A stretch of 53,720 bases of DNA from Deltaproteobacteria bacterium (GTDB taxonomy: Bacteria; Desulfobacterota; BSN033; WVXP01): NCBI GenBank assembly GCA_019308905.1, contig JAFDHF010000020.1:1-53720 (forward strand). The letters run 5' to 3'. Position 1 is the first letter of the stretch. Every line of letters begins with the position of its first letter. This document shows positions 44,084-53,038 of the stretch, piece after piece. A program made the position numbers and the translations under genes. The notes beneath the pieces are model-generated. The model did not search any database and had not been told where the DNA came from. It saw only the letters and a program-made list of their open reading frames with translations.

Positions 44084-45838
44084 ATGGTGACATCGAAGGG
44101 CAAGGTGGATCCTGTTCTCATGACTCTTGTAAACAACTACCTGAACGCAACCACCATGGAAATGGGTTTGGCCATGGCGAGGACCGCCTATTCGCCTATT
44201 TTCAACGAAACTTGGGATTTCTCGTGTGGGGTTTTTGACGAAAAGGGAGAAATACTGTCGCAGGGAGAGTTTTGCCCGGCCCAGACTGCGGCACTCCAGT
44301 TTGCCCTCGAATGGATTGTGAACGAGAAAGGGTTGGAGAGCTTCGGGCCCGAGGATTTCTACCTTCACAACGACCCGTACAGGGGGATGAATCATCTGCC
44401 GGAGCATGCGGTGTTCAAGGCGGTATACCAGGGTTCAGAGCTGGTGGGGTTCACTTCGACAATCGGGCATATGGCAGAGCTCGGAGGGATGGCTCCTGGC
44501 GGGTTTCCGCCTGATGCCACCGAGGTCTTTCAAGAGGGGCTCCGGATCCCTCCTGTCAAGATCATCAAGAACGGAAGAGAGGACGAGGAACTGTGGGAAC
44601 TGATAAAGGCCAATGTGAGAACGCCACGGAAGAACGTCGGTGATATCAGGGCGATGGTCGGAGCGTGCAGGTTGGGAGAGAAGAGGCTTTTGGAACTGGT
44701 AGATCGTTACGGTCTGGAGACGTATCGAAACATCAAGGAGAACCTCAAATCTTACGCGGAACAGAGGATGCGAGAGGAATTCCGTCTGATCCCAGATGGT
44801 GTCTATGAAGACGAAGAGTACATCATGGACAACGACGGGATCGAGGACAGACCGTTCAGGGTGAAGGTGAGGATCTCGGTGGAAGGAGACGAGGTGGTCG
44901 TGGATTTTACAGGGTCCGAGGAGCAGGCCAGAGGTCCTATCAACTGCTCATATGTTGCCACAGCAGGAGCCACCTACAATGCTTTTATGCAGATCACCCC
45001 TCTGGACATTCCGTCGAACAGGGGCCGATACAGGCCGATCAGCCTTGTGATTCCTCCGGGAATACTCAACGTCCAGTACCCGGGTTCGAGCGTGATTGGC
45101 AACACGGAGCTTCACCCTCACATAGTCATGTTGATATTCCGTGCCTTGTCCGAAGTGATTCCCGAGAGGGTATCGGCTGCAAACAACGGCACCTGCGCAC
45201 TGATAGGATTTGGAGGCGTCCATCCGAAAACAGAGGAATTCCTGGCCGACATGAACACAGAGGCAATGGGGCACGGTGCACGGAGCGGGTCTGACGGCAA
45301 TGACGCGAGAACGCTCATCAACGGGAATACCAGGATAGCTTCGGTCGAAGTTCTCGAGACGCGCTACCCCTTTCTCCACGAGAGGTTCTGTTTGAATACG
45401 GATTCCGGGGGAGCGGGCAGGTATCGTGGAGGGCTTGGAACGATAAGGGAGATAGAGATACTGGCCGATCAGCTCAGACTCTCGGCATGCGTTGAAAGGG
45501 AGAAGCTCAGGCCCTGGGGATTGTTCGGCGGCCGACCGGGGACGAATTCCGGCATCATGGTAAGGCGAAGAGGGGATTCGGGGTACAGGACGTTCAAACA
45601 GGCATATGGGACGCGATGTAACGGGAAGTTCTCCAATGTCATTCTCAACAGGGGAGACAGGATCCTGATATTCACCGGTGGTGGGGGAGGATACGGAAGG
45701 CCCGAGGAGAGGGAGGTTTGGCGCATCGAGGAGGATCTCAAAGAGGGTTACCTCTCCGAAGAAGAGATAGCGGCCGACTATCCTCAATACGGCGGAAAAA
45801 TGAGACACCGGAACACCGAAGTTGGAGAGACGAAATAG
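44084..45838 (+). CDS. hyuB: Hydantoinase B-family catalytic subunit (HyuB)
   Basis: This 584-residue protein belongs to the hydantoinase B/oxoprolinase family. Family blocks visible are MGLAMARTAYSPIFNETWDF near residue 25, FYLHNDPYRGMNHLPEHAVF near 92, GEEQARGPINCSY-like VDFTGSEEQARGPINCSYVA near 275, and the C-terminal GGAGRYRGGLG and GGGGGYGRPEER. GAGAGGTGAC ends directly at the ATG, and the gene follows hyuA with one base between, so the two are translationally coupled. The pair supplies the ATP-driven ring opening or carboxylation step. The MttB-family gene follows within 41 nt. Confidence 0.93.
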   Translation: MVTSKGKVDPVLMTLVNNYLNATTMEMGLAMARTAYSPIFNETWDFSCGVFDEKGEILSQGEFCPAQTAALQFALEWIVNEKGLESFGPEDFYLHNDPYRGMNHLPEHAVFKAVYQGSELVGFTSTIGHMAELGGMAPGGFPPDATEVFQEGLRIPPVKIIKNGREDEELWELIKANVRTPRKNVGDIRAMVGACRLGEKRLLELVDRYGLETYRNIKENLKSYAEQRMREEFRLIPDGVYEDEEYIMDNDGIEDRPFRVKVRISVEGDEVVVDFTGSEEQARGPINCSYVATAGATYNAFMQITPLDIPSNRGRYRPISLVIPPGILNVQYPGSSVIGNTELHPHIVMLIFRALSEVIPERVSAANNGTCALIGFGGVHPKTEEFLADMNTEAMGHGARSGSDGNDARTLINGNTRIASVEVLETRYPFLHERFCLNTDSGGAGRYRGGLGTIREIEILADQLRLSACVEREKLRPWGLFGGRPGTNSGIMVRRRGDSGYRTFKQAYGTRCNGKFSNVILNRGDRILIFTGGGGGYGRPEEREVWRIEEDLKEGYLSEEEIAADYPQYGGKMRHRNTEVGETK

Positions 45839-45879
45839 GGAATTCTGGCCGGAGGTGTGCGGCTGAGGGGAGGGAGCAG

Positions 45880-47343
45880 GTGAAACCGTCGGTCTTGAGA
45901 TTGCTTTCCCGGGCACAGATTGAGCAGATTCTTGGAGAGGCAGTGGGTATCTTGGAACATCCCGGTATTATGATAGAGAACAAAGAGGCCCTCGATCTGT
46001 TAGCGAGTTCTGGGGCGGAGGTGGATTTGAAAAGGAGGATCGCTCGAATCCCGAGTTTTCTGATCGAAAAGTCTCTCGAAACAGCTCCAAAGGCCTTTGA
46101 TGTGTACGACCTTAGAAAGAGGATCAGTATGAGGATGTGCGGCGGCAACGTCTCCTTTCGCCCGGGGGCTACGGCACTGAATATTATCGACCCCGAAAAC
46201 GGCGAGTACCGGCCTCCCGTGACAAGAGATCTGGTGAAATGGGTCAAGATGGTGGAGGGCGTCTCTACGGTTGAGGCTCAGTCCGGATCGATGAACTGTG
46301 TGGATGTTCCAAAGGGCGTGGCCGACTCTTACCGGTATTACATCATGCTCAAGCTGGGCAACAAACCGGCGTGTGGAGGAGCGTACACCAAAGAGGGGTG
46401 GAATGTCATAAAGGAACTGCTCCTGGCCGTTGCCGGAGGCAGAGAGGAATTGAGGAAGAACCCCATCAGCGTTCAGCCCGCCTGCCCCACCCCCCCTCTC
46501 AAATGGACAGATGATCCCTGCCAGACGGTTCTCAATAACGCCGAGTACGGGATACCCGTGATTATAGACCCGATGATGATGTCAGGGGCAGGTGCTCCGG
46601 TTACAATGGAAGGCTCACTGGTTGAGCACACCGCTGAGGCCTTCGCAGGTCTGGTGATTCATCAATTGAGGGGTCCTGGTGCGCCTTTTATCTGGGGAGG
46701 TTCTCCCACGATAATGGACCTACGGGAAGGGACGTCGCTGTTTGGGGCTATTGAGACCGCCATGTTGGGGTGCGGCCATGTTCAGATTGGAAAGCACGTC
46801 GGCCTGCCTACAGGCACCGCCTTGGGTATCACTGACTCAAAGGCCGTCGATGCCCAGGCGGGACTGGAGTCGGCCATGGGAATTCTCCTGGCCATGCTTT
46901 CGAGAGCGAATTTCATCATGGGGCCCGGGATGATGGATTTCGAGAGCGGACAGTCCTTTGAAAAGCTGATCATAGATTCGGAGATTATCGCGGCTGGGAG
47001 AAGACTGCTGGACGGAGTGAGGGAAAACGAGAGACCGGCAGCATTGAACCTGTTCAGGAGTCCTGAGTACGAAGGAGACTTTCTATCCCTGGACCATACC
47101 CTGAGATGGATGAGAAAGGAATTCCATTTTCCATCCCGCGTGATAGATAGAAAAGACTACCACAGCTGGGCAAAGGAGGGGAAGAAGCAGATCGTGCAGC
47201 GGGCTCGGCAAAGGGCGAAGGAACTGATCGAACAATACCGGCCCAAGGAGATTGCCGAGGAGGTTTCAAGGGAGCTGGACACCATTATGCTCCATGCTGC
47301 GAAGAGATACGGCATGGAGAGGCTTCCCAGTTTGGGAGATTGA
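45880..47343 (+). CDS. MttB-family methyltransferase, non-pyrrolysine type
   Basis: This 487-residue member of the trimethylamine methyltransferase superfamily has blocks such as SVQPACPTPPLKWTDDPCQT, GIPVIIDPMMMSGAGAPVTM, GAPFIWGGSPTIMDLR and KAVDAQAGLESAMG. True MttB contains an in-frame UAG for pyrrolysine. This frame has none, so it belongs with the MtgB/MtpB/MtcB-like enzymes that demethylate glycine betaine, proline betaine or carnitine onto a corrinoid protein. No corrinoid protein, RamA-type activator or MtbA-type partner is present nearby. GTG 45880 is chosen because GGGGAGGGAG lies just upstream. Association with HyuAB suggests an N-methyl substrate derived from a cyclic amide. Confidence 0.87.
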   Translation: MKPSVLRLLSRAQIEQILGEAVGILEHPGIMIENKEALDLLASSGAEVDLKRRIARIPSFLIEKSLETAPKAFDVYDLRKRISMRMCGGNVSFRPGATALNIIDPENGEYRPPVTRDLVKWVKMVEGVSTVEAQSGSMNCVDVPKGVADSYRYYIMLKLGNKPACGGAYTKEGWNVIKELLLAVAGGREELRKNPISVQPACPTPPLKWTDDPCQTVLNNAEYGIPVIIDPMMMSGAGAPVTMEGSLVEHTAEAFAGLVIHQLRGPGAPFIWGGSPTIMDLREGTSLFGAIETAMLGCGHVQIGKHVGLPTGTALGITDSKAVDAQAGLESAMGILLAMLSRANFIMGPGMMDFESGQSFEKLIIDSEIIAAGRRLLDGVRENERPAALNLFRSPEYEGDFLSLDHTLRWMRKEFHFPSRVIDRKDYHSWAKEGKKQIVQRARQRAKELIEQYRPKEIAEEVSRELDTIMLHAAKRYGMERLPSLGD

Positions 47344-47462
47344 CTCGGTCATGAGGGGGATTCCCTGGGAGTCCGGCAGAGGGTACTTGGCTGATCGTCG
47401 AAAAGAGTGCTCCCGCGGTTGGAGGACTCCCCGTCCGGTCCCTATGCCCCGGTAAAGCCCCG

Positions 47463-47492
47463 TTGACACGGGGACCGGAGCTCTGATAGAGT
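47463..47492 (+). promoter_or_regulatory. Promoter of the SDR gene at 47547
   Basis: TTGACA (47463-47468), an 18-nt spacer and TAGAGT (47487-47492) with an upstream TG resemble the promoter at 11757. The -35 box lies within a perfect inverted repeat, CCCCGT-TGAC-ACGGGG (47458-47473), which may be an operator or a remnant terminator stem. Confidence 0.5.
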
Positions 47493-47546
47493 TTTTCTTG
47501 GTCGTTGTTGAGGGACCTGTCAGTCTGGAACGATTTGGAGGGAACG

Positions 47547-48344
47547 GTGAAAGGTCATGATTCGAGCGAATACATAAGCGAGCTTTTCCGTCTCGACGGT
47601 AAGGCAGCCGTGGTAGTCGGGGGGACGGGTGTACTCTGCGGGGCCATGGCTTTCGGGCTCTGGCGGGCAGGATGCCGGGTCGTCCTTGTGGGGCGGAATC
47701 GGGAGAAGGCGGAGGCCCATTTTCGGGAGTGGGGAAGCCCGGCGAGCGAGGCCCGTTTCTTCAGGGCCGATGCCACAAAGCGGGACGAGGTGGCCGGGAT
47801 CATCCCTGCCGTGACCGAATGGTTCGGCCGTATCGACATCTGGATCAACGGGGCAGGCATAAATCCTCCGGTTCCCTACCTTGAGCTGACCGACGAGCAG
47901 TTCGAGGCCGTCCTGACAACCAACCTGAAATCGGTCCACCTCGGCTGTCAGTTGATCGGGAAGCACTGGATAGACCACGGCCAGAAGGGGTGCATCATCA
48001 ACATGTCTTCCATGTCTGCCCTCCGCCCCCTGAGCCGGGTGTTTGTATACAGTCTTACCAAGGCGGCCCTTTGGAACCTCACCCAGAACCTGGCCAGGGA
48101 GTGGGCTCCCCACGGGATTCGTGTCAACGCCCTCTGCCCCGGTTTCTTCCCGGCCGAACAGAACCGGAAGGTGCTGGACGAGTCGAGGGTGAGAGCCATC
48201 ATGGACCACACCCCAATGGGACGGTTCGGGGATCCAGAAGAACTGGTCGGGGCGACCCTGCTGCTCGCCTCTGACAGGGCGGGGAGCTTTATCACGGGAT
48301 CAAACCTCGTGGTGGACGGCGGATTCTCCGCCACTTCGATTTGA
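47547..48344 (+). CDS. Short-chain dehydrogenase/reductase
   Basis: This 265-residue SDR has a slightly modified cofactor loop (VVVGGTGVLCGAMA), NGAGINPP near residue 100, catalytic SSMSALRPLSRVFVYSLTK with the Tyr-x3-Lys pair, and the C-terminal VVDGGFSATSI. It is similar in style to 2-deoxy-D-gluconate 3-dehydrogenase and gluconate 5-dehydrogenase, but the substrate is not determinable. GTG 47547 has GGAGGG 5 nt upstream, and an upstream TTG at 47505 is less likely. It has its own promoter and converges on the minus-strand iron alcohol dehydrogenase. Confidence 0.88.
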   Translation: MKGHDSSEYISELFRLDGKAAVVVGGTGVLCGAMAFGLWRAGCRVVLVGRNREKAEAHFREWGSPASEARFFRADATKRDEVAGIIPAVTEWFGRIDIWINGAGINPPVPYLELTDEQFEAVLTTNLKSVHLGCQLIGKHWIDHGQKGCIINMSSMSALRPLSRVFVYSLTKAALWNLTQNLAREWAPHGIRVNALCPGFFPAEQNRKVLDESRVRAIMDHTPMGRFGDPEELVGATLLLASDRAGSFITGSNLVVDGGFSATSI

Positions 48345-48488
48345 ACCTTACGGGATGAGGAATCGCTCCTGCCTCAGAGAGAGATCCCACGGGTGAGTCG
48401 GATTTTCGGTGTGACCTTCCAGGGAAGCAAACGACTCGGGTTGCTGCCGCGCAAGGAGGATCGCCGGCCCTGAGGCATGGGCCCGCCT

Positions 48489-49643
48489 TCAGTAGGCCCT
48501 CTTCAGTATTTGCTTTGCCTCACCGGGCTCCAAGACCCGCGGGTTGTTGGCCAGGAGTCTCGCCCCCGTCTGGATCGACCCTTCTGCGGCAAGATCGAGG
48601 GAATCCTCGGGTATGTTCAAGTCCCTGAGGTGTTTGGGGATGCCGAGCTCCCCAGAGAGTCTTTGAACCGACTCGACGGCCCTGTGGGAGGCGTCCTCCA
48701 GCGACAGGCCGTCGACCTTCTCTCCGAGCAGTACGGCGACGCGGGCGAACCGCTCCCGGCATCCGATGCGGTTGAACTCCATGACGTAGGAAAGGAGAAG
48801 GGCATTGGCCACACCATGGGGGATTCCATGGATTCCTCCCAGGGTGTGGGCGAGGGCGTGAACAGCCCCCACACCGGCCACGGCGATCGCTACTCCTGCA
48901 AGGTAGCTTGCCATGAGCATTCCGTATCGTGCCTCGAGGTCGTTTCCGTTGGAAAAGGCAACGGGAAGATGCTCCCCGATCAACCGGATGGACTGCTCCG
49001 CTACGATATCACTCAGGATGGTGGCCTTCAGAGAGGTGTATGCCTCTATCGCGTGGGTCAGGGCATCCATTCCGGTCGAGGCTGTCAGGGCTTGGGGAAG
49101 CCCGAGGGTGAGCAGGGGGTCGAGTATGGCCGCTTCGGGGAGGATGAAATCCGAACGCACGCCTTTCTTGACCCCTTCCTTCGGATCCACAAAAACACAG
49201 GCCGGCGAGGCCTCGCTGCCCGTCCCCGCTGTCGTGGGAATCGCGATTACGGGAAGTCCCGGGTTCGGTACCCGGTCTGCGCCGAAGTAATCGGTGACCT
49301 TCCCGGTGTTCCTGATCATGACTGCCGCCATCTTGCCGCAGTCCATGGAGCTTCCGCCCCCGAGGGCGATCACCAGGTCGCAGCTTTTTTCCTTTAGAAA
49401 GTCGACGCAACGGTCGACCACCTCGTAGCTCGGTTCGGGCTGGGCCTCCTCAAAGGAGAAGACCTCACCCTTGATCTCCTCAAGGACACGTTCGGCGATC
49501 CCTGCCTCCACCACTCCGGGGTCGGTGACAAGACCGATCCGCGTGCCCCCGAGTCTGCGGATCTCCCGGTCGAGCTGGCCGAGAGCTCCGGGCCCGTGAT
49601 GCAAGACCCTATTGGCAAGAAATTTGTCGACCCTTTCAGCCAT
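48489..49643 (-). CDS. Iron-dependent (group III) alcohol dehydrogenase
   Basis: This 384-residue dehydrogenase has ALGGGSSMDCGKMAA near residue 95, IPTTAGTGSEAS near 135, and metal-site residues in GMDALTHAIEAY, VHALAHTLGG and IPHGVANA. Members reduce aldehydes or oxidise primary alcohols with NAD(P), including 1,3-propanediol and lactaldehyde substrates. ATG 49643 is preferred because GAGAGGAAAA precedes it. The ATG at 49670 would place that site inside the coding region. It is the last gene of the minus-strand operon, after an SDR. A homologue sits at 23371. Confidence 0.92.
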   Translation of the reverse strand: MAERVDKFLANRVLHHGPGALGQLDREIRRLGGTRIGLVTDPGVVEAGIAERVLEEIKGEVFSFEEAQPEPSYEVVDRCVDFLKEKSCDLVIALGGGSSMDCGKMAAVMIRNTGKVTDYFGADRVPNPGLPVIAIPTTAGTGSEASPACVFVDPKEGVKKGVRSDFILPEAAILDPLLTLGLPQALTASTGMDALTHAIEAYTSLKATILSDIVAEQSIRLIGEHLPVAFSNGNDLEARYGMLMASYLAGVAIAVAGVGAVHALAHTLGGIHGIPHGVANALLLSYVMEFNRIGCRERFARVAVLLGEKVDGLSLEDASHRAVESVQRLSGELGIPKHLRDLNIPEDSLDLAAEGSIQTGARLLANNPRVLEPGEAKQILKRAY

Positions 49644-49805
49644 GGTTTTCCTCTCCATAAACGCCGGCAACCGGGTTTTCTTCTTGATTTGGAGCGAGGC
49701 GGCAGGCCTCCGAGGCGGCCAACTCCCTCGGGTTCTCTCATGACGGCGCCTTGCTCGACCCGCGCAAAGGGATTTGCGTTCCTGTCAGGCCTTACCAGTA
49801 CATCC

Positions 49806-50606
49806 CTAGGCAGCCAGCCAGCCGCCATCGACGACCAGCACGTGGCCGTTGACGAAGTCGGAGGCATCCGAAGCCAGGAACACCACAGGGCCGAAGAGAT
49901 CATCCAACTCGCCCGTCCGCTTCATGGGGATTCTGCTCAGCACCCAATCCCGCTTGACCGGATCGTCCAAGAACGGAGCAGATATGGCCGTTCGGGTGAA
50001 AACCGGCGCGATGGCGTTGACGTTGATCCCTTTGACCCCCCACTCGATAGCCAGTGAATGGGTCAGCTGATTTACGCCGCCCTTACTTGGAGCGTAGGCG
50101 GCGTCTTCGGCCCTCCCCTGGAAACCCCGCACGGAGGAGATATTGATAATCTTCCCCTTGCCCTGTGCCAGCATGACTCGTCCGACGTGCTTGCAACAGA
50201 GAAACACGGATTTCAGGTTTATGTCAATAACCCGCTGCCACTGTCCGGCATCGAATTCGGAAATAGGCTCAAGGTGGACACCTCCCTGGCTGTTGACCAG
50301 GATGTCGATACCCCCGTAAGCCTCCACCACCTCTCCAACCAACTGTTCCACCTGGGCTTCGATAGTCACGTCGGCTGCAATGGACATCCCCTTGCGCCCG
50401 AGTCTACGGAGTGCCTCTGCGGTCTCCTTCAGTCCATCCGGTCCGCGGCCCACCACGCACACGTCGGCTCCGGCGGCACCCAGAGCCATGGCCATGGCCT
50501 GGCCCAGGCCCTTGTTGCCGCCCACCACCAGGGCCTTCCTGGTGTCGAGGCGGAAGCGATCGAGGGTCGATGGCGCTAGGGCGGCGATCTTATCAAGGTC
50601 TCCCAT
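49806..50606 (-). CDS. Short-chain dehydrogenase/reductase (gluconate 5-dehydrogenase-like)
   Basis: This 266-residue SDR has cofactor motif VVGGNKGLGQAMAMAL near residue 27, NSQGG near 105 and catalytic SSVRGFQGRAEDAAYAPSKGG (Ser, Tyr-x3-Lys). It ends VVDGGWLAA. The first Gly-rich motif replaces the usual TG with VG. Its ATG lies two bases after the stop of the PCC-domain gene, so the two are likely coupled. In a sugar-import operon it probably oxidises or reduces a sugar acid or ketose. Confidence 0.9.
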   Translation of the reverse strand: MGDLDKIAALAPSTLDRFRLDTRKALVVGGNKGLGQAMAMALGAAGADVCVVGRGPDGLKETAEALRRLGRKGMSIAADVTIEAQVEQLVGEVVEAYGGIDILVNSQGGVHLEPISEFDAGQWQRVIDINLKSVFLCCKHVGRVMLAQGKGKIINISSVRGFQGRAEDAAYAPSKGGVNQLTHSLAIEWGVKGINVNAIAPVFTRTAISAPFLDDPVKRDWVLSRIPMKRTGELDDLFGPVVFLASDASDFVNGHVLVVDGGWLAA

Positions 50607-50607
50607 A

Positions 50608-51051
50608 TCAATCCTCTTCCGGCATGATGTCGATGAGTCCTGTCTCTGGATCGGTGACCCTCCTGGTTTTGGCCTTCCCGAGAACGATCAGGCCCAGCTC
50701 GACACGGTAGCAACAACGCGTGCCGGGCTCCAGGTGGCCTACATAGAGCCTGTCCTCTGCCGTGTCATGGACCACGACGTGAATATGTGGTTCTCCCCCT
50801 GCCACCGATCCGTGGAGCGCGCCCACCTCGATGGGACCTTCGAGGGTGAAATAACGGTCCTTTGGGGGCAGGCCTGTCCCGGTGATCGTGTGGAGCTTGC
50901 AGACATCAAAAGAACCGATGCCCGAGGTTATGAGAGCCGCGTCCACTCCCTCTCTCTTGAGGAGTTCTCGAAGTTCCTCGATGATAAGGTCGCCTCGACG
51001 GAAAGAGACCATCATGGTCCGGACAGCGCCGGGCGCCTCGATGCTGATCAT
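50608..51051 (-). CDS. PCC (DUF296) domain protein
   Basis: This 147-residue protein is a single PCC (plants and prokaryotes conserved, DUF296) domain. The core is visible in FRRGDLIIEELRELLKREGV, ALITSGIGSFDVCKL and the conserved metal-site-like GGEPHIHVVV. These proteins form trimers. Plant versions bind AT-rich DNA through an added hook, which this one lacks. Prokaryotic functions are mostly unknown. AGGAGGTG precedes ATG 51051. Its location between importer permeases and an SDR suggests a metabolic or sensory role rather than nucleoid binding. Confidence 0.88.
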   Translation of the reverse strand: MISIEAPGAVRTMMVSFRRGDLIIEELRELLKREGVDAALITSGIGSFDVCKLHTITGTGLPPKDRYFTLEGPIEVGALHGSVAGGEPHIHVVVHDTAEDRLYVGHLEPGTRCCYRVELGLIVLGKAKTRRVTDPETGLIDIMPEED

Positions 51052-51235
51052 GTTTCACCTCCTGGGATCGTCGATCCGTGTCCTTTTGTCTGTTGCCAGT
51101 ACGATTGATAAACCAACCTTCCTCCCGCCTGTCCGGTCCGAGATCTTCATCTTTGAGGCCCGTAGCCCCGGCATTTCCCGAGTGTCGAGCGGGGGATTTC
51201 GAGAAGCAGAAGTCTTAAAGAACCGCCGCAAGGTC

Positions 51236-52084
51236 CTAGCCTTTCAAAGCACCGGCCGTCATGCCGGAGATGAAGTATTCCGTAAAGAATGAATACAGCA
51301 CGGCCACCGGAACCGAACCGACCAAGGAGGCGGCCATAAGGTCTCCCCAGAAATAAGCGTCTCCTCGAATGAGAGTCGTCGGCACAGCTACTGATATGGT
51401 CTTGTGGGCGGTACTGGAGATAAAGGTCAGGGCATAGACGAACTCGTTCCAGGAGAGGGTGAAGCTGAACATTCCCGAAAAGACGATTCCCGGAATGGCC
51501 ATGGGAAGCACGATTTGGACAAGAGCTCTTATGCGACCACATCCGTCTATCATGGCGCATTCCTCGATTTCTCTTGGAATCGACTTGAAATAAGCGATGA
51601 GCATCCAGGTGGAGAAAGGGATCAAGAAGGTCGGATAGGTTACAACCAACGACCAGATGGAGTTTGAAAGCCTGAGGGCCTGAACCACACTTGCAAGGGG
51701 AATAAAGAGAAGGGTGGTCGGGACCAGGTAAGTGACGAAGGTCGCCATGCCGAAACTCTTTGCCCCCGGAAATTCCAGGCGGGCCAGGGCGTACCCCGCC
51801 ATGATCCCCAGAGTCATGGAGATCACAGCCGTAAGGAAGGAGACGAAGAAACTGTTGAAGAGCCAGTGGAGAATCGCGGTTTCCCTGATGAGGTTCCTGA
51901 AATGTTCGAGGGTTGGTTTCTTCAGCAAGAGCTGGTTGGCCCGGAGGTTGTACAGTTCCGAATCGCTTTTGAAGCTGCTCACCGCCATCCAGTAAAAGGG
52001 GAAGAGGGCAAAAAAGAGGAACGCTCCCAGGGGAAGATAGAGCCCAAAAATTCTCTTGACGATTTGCAAACGTCTCCGCTTCAT
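51236..52084 (-). CDS. ABC sugar permease, MalG-like
   Basis: This 282-residue inner-membrane protein has six predicted spans, a basic cytoplasmic N-terminus (MKRRRLQIVKR), FYWMAVSSFKSDSELY after the first span, and the EAA loop IEECAMIDGCGRIRALVQIV near residue 172. GAGAGGCG lies upstream. It pairs with the MalF-like permease encoded just before it in the operon. No ATPase gene is seen on this strand within the window, although one may lie to the right. Confidence 0.92.
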   Translation of the reverse strand: MKRRRLQIVKRIFGLYLPLGAFLFFALFPFYWMAVSSFKSDSELYNLRANQLLLKKPTLEHFRNLIRETAILHWLFNSFFVSFLTAVISMTLGIMAGYALARLEFPGAKSFGMATFVTYLVPTTLLFIPLASVVQALRLSNSIWSLVVTYPTFLIPFSTWMLIAYFKSIPREIEECAMIDGCGRIRALVQIVLPMAIPGIVFSGMFSFTLSWNEFVYALTFISSTAHKTISVAVPTTLIRGDAYFWGDLMAASLVGSVPVAVLYSFFTEYFISGMTAGALKG

Positions 52085-52093
52085 CGACGCCTC

Positions 52094-53029
52094 TCAGACC
52101 TGACGGAGGTATCGCAACATAAAGAAAACCACCACAAGGAGGATCGGGAATAGAAAAAGGGAGATTGCAGCCCCCTCTCCGATCCGGCCCGCCACCATGG
52201 CTACATCATAGGCCATGGTGGCGAAGACCTGGGTGGCATTGATCGGCCCCCCATGGGTCAGGATATAGACTATCTGGAAGTCCGAAAAAGTCCAGATCGT
52301 GGAAAACAGAACAACAACACCTATTACCGGTTGCAAAAGGGGAAGAGTTATGTACCAGAACTTGCCCAAGCCCCGCGCCCCGTCGGTTTCGGCTGCCTCG
52401 TAAAGTTCTTTGGGAATGGTCATGAGGCCTGCCAGGATGGAGAGAGCAAAAAAAGGCAGGCCCCGCCAGGTGTTAACAATGATAACGGAAACCATGGCCC
52501 AGAATGGGTCGCCCAGCCAGGGGATCTTTCTGGAGATTATCCCCAGGCTGAGAAGCATGTAGTTTATCACACTGAACAGGGAATCGAACATCCAGAGCCA
52601 GGTGAGGACGCTCAGGGAGGTGGGAACGACCCAAGGCAACAGAATCAGTCCCCGTACCAGATTCCGGTAGCGGAACTCCTGACTCAAAAGCAGAGCTAGG
52701 GCCATCCCCAGGCAGAGCTTGAGAGAGACGCTTGAAATCGTATAGATGAGGGAGTTCTGAACTGTCTGACGAAAGTACGGGTCCCCTATGAGTTTGAAAA
52801 AGTTGTGTATTCCGATAAAATTCCCGGATGACCCGAGTACCTTGTCGGTGAGGCTGATATAGACGGCCAGACAAAAGGGGTAGCCCAGAAGTACCACCAT
52901 AAGGAAGAGGGCCGGCGAGATCAGCATGTAACCGGAGAGCACCTCGGGGCTCACAAACCGCCTCGCCCAGGCTCGGAGCCGATCGTCCGCTGCTTGGATC
53001 TCTGGGACCATTCTTCTCGCCGGCCTCAC
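52094..53029 (-). CDS. ABC sugar permease, MalF-like
   Basis: This 311-residue permease has six predicted spans with a hydrophobic first segment (LISPALFLMVVLLGYPFCLA), VVPTSLSVLTWLWMFD in the middle and the EAA loop LYEAAETDGARGLGKFWYIT near residue 208. The first codon is GTG 53029, with a weak AAGGG upstream. An ATG at 53011 is an alternative. It follows the binding-protein gene by only 9 nt. Confidence 0.9.
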   Translation of the reverse strand: MRPARRMVPEIQAADDRLRAWARRFVSPEVLSGYMLISPALFLMVVLLGYPFCLAVYISLTDKVLGSSGNFIGIHNFFKLIGDPYFRQTVQNSLIYTISSVSLKLCLGMALALLLSQEFRYRNLVRGLILLPWVVPTSLSVLTWLWMFDSLFSVINYMLLSLGIISRKIPWLGDPFWAMVSVIIVNTWRGLPFFALSILAGLMTIPKELYEAAETDGARGLGKFWYITLPLLQPVIGVVVLFSTIWTFSDFQIVYILTHGGPINATQVFATMAYDVAMVAGRIGEGAAISLFLFPILLVVVFFMLRYLRQV

Positions 53030-53038
53030 CTTGCGCCC

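Noticed and set aside
42043-45838. Acetone or acetophenone carboxylase
   Set aside because: The two large subunits match, but no small third subunit (AcxC-like) or additional Apc-type genes are adjacent. Carboxylase function is kept only as an alternative.
45880-47343. Pyrrolysine-encoding MttB
   Set aside because: The frame runs 487 codons with no internal TAG, so the pyrrolysine-dependent form is excluded and only the superfamily assignment is kept.
48477-49397. Open plus-strand frame of about 300 codons opposite the iron alcohol dehydrogenase
   Set aside because: The minus strand encodes the full iron ADH motif set. The plus frame has no family resemblance.
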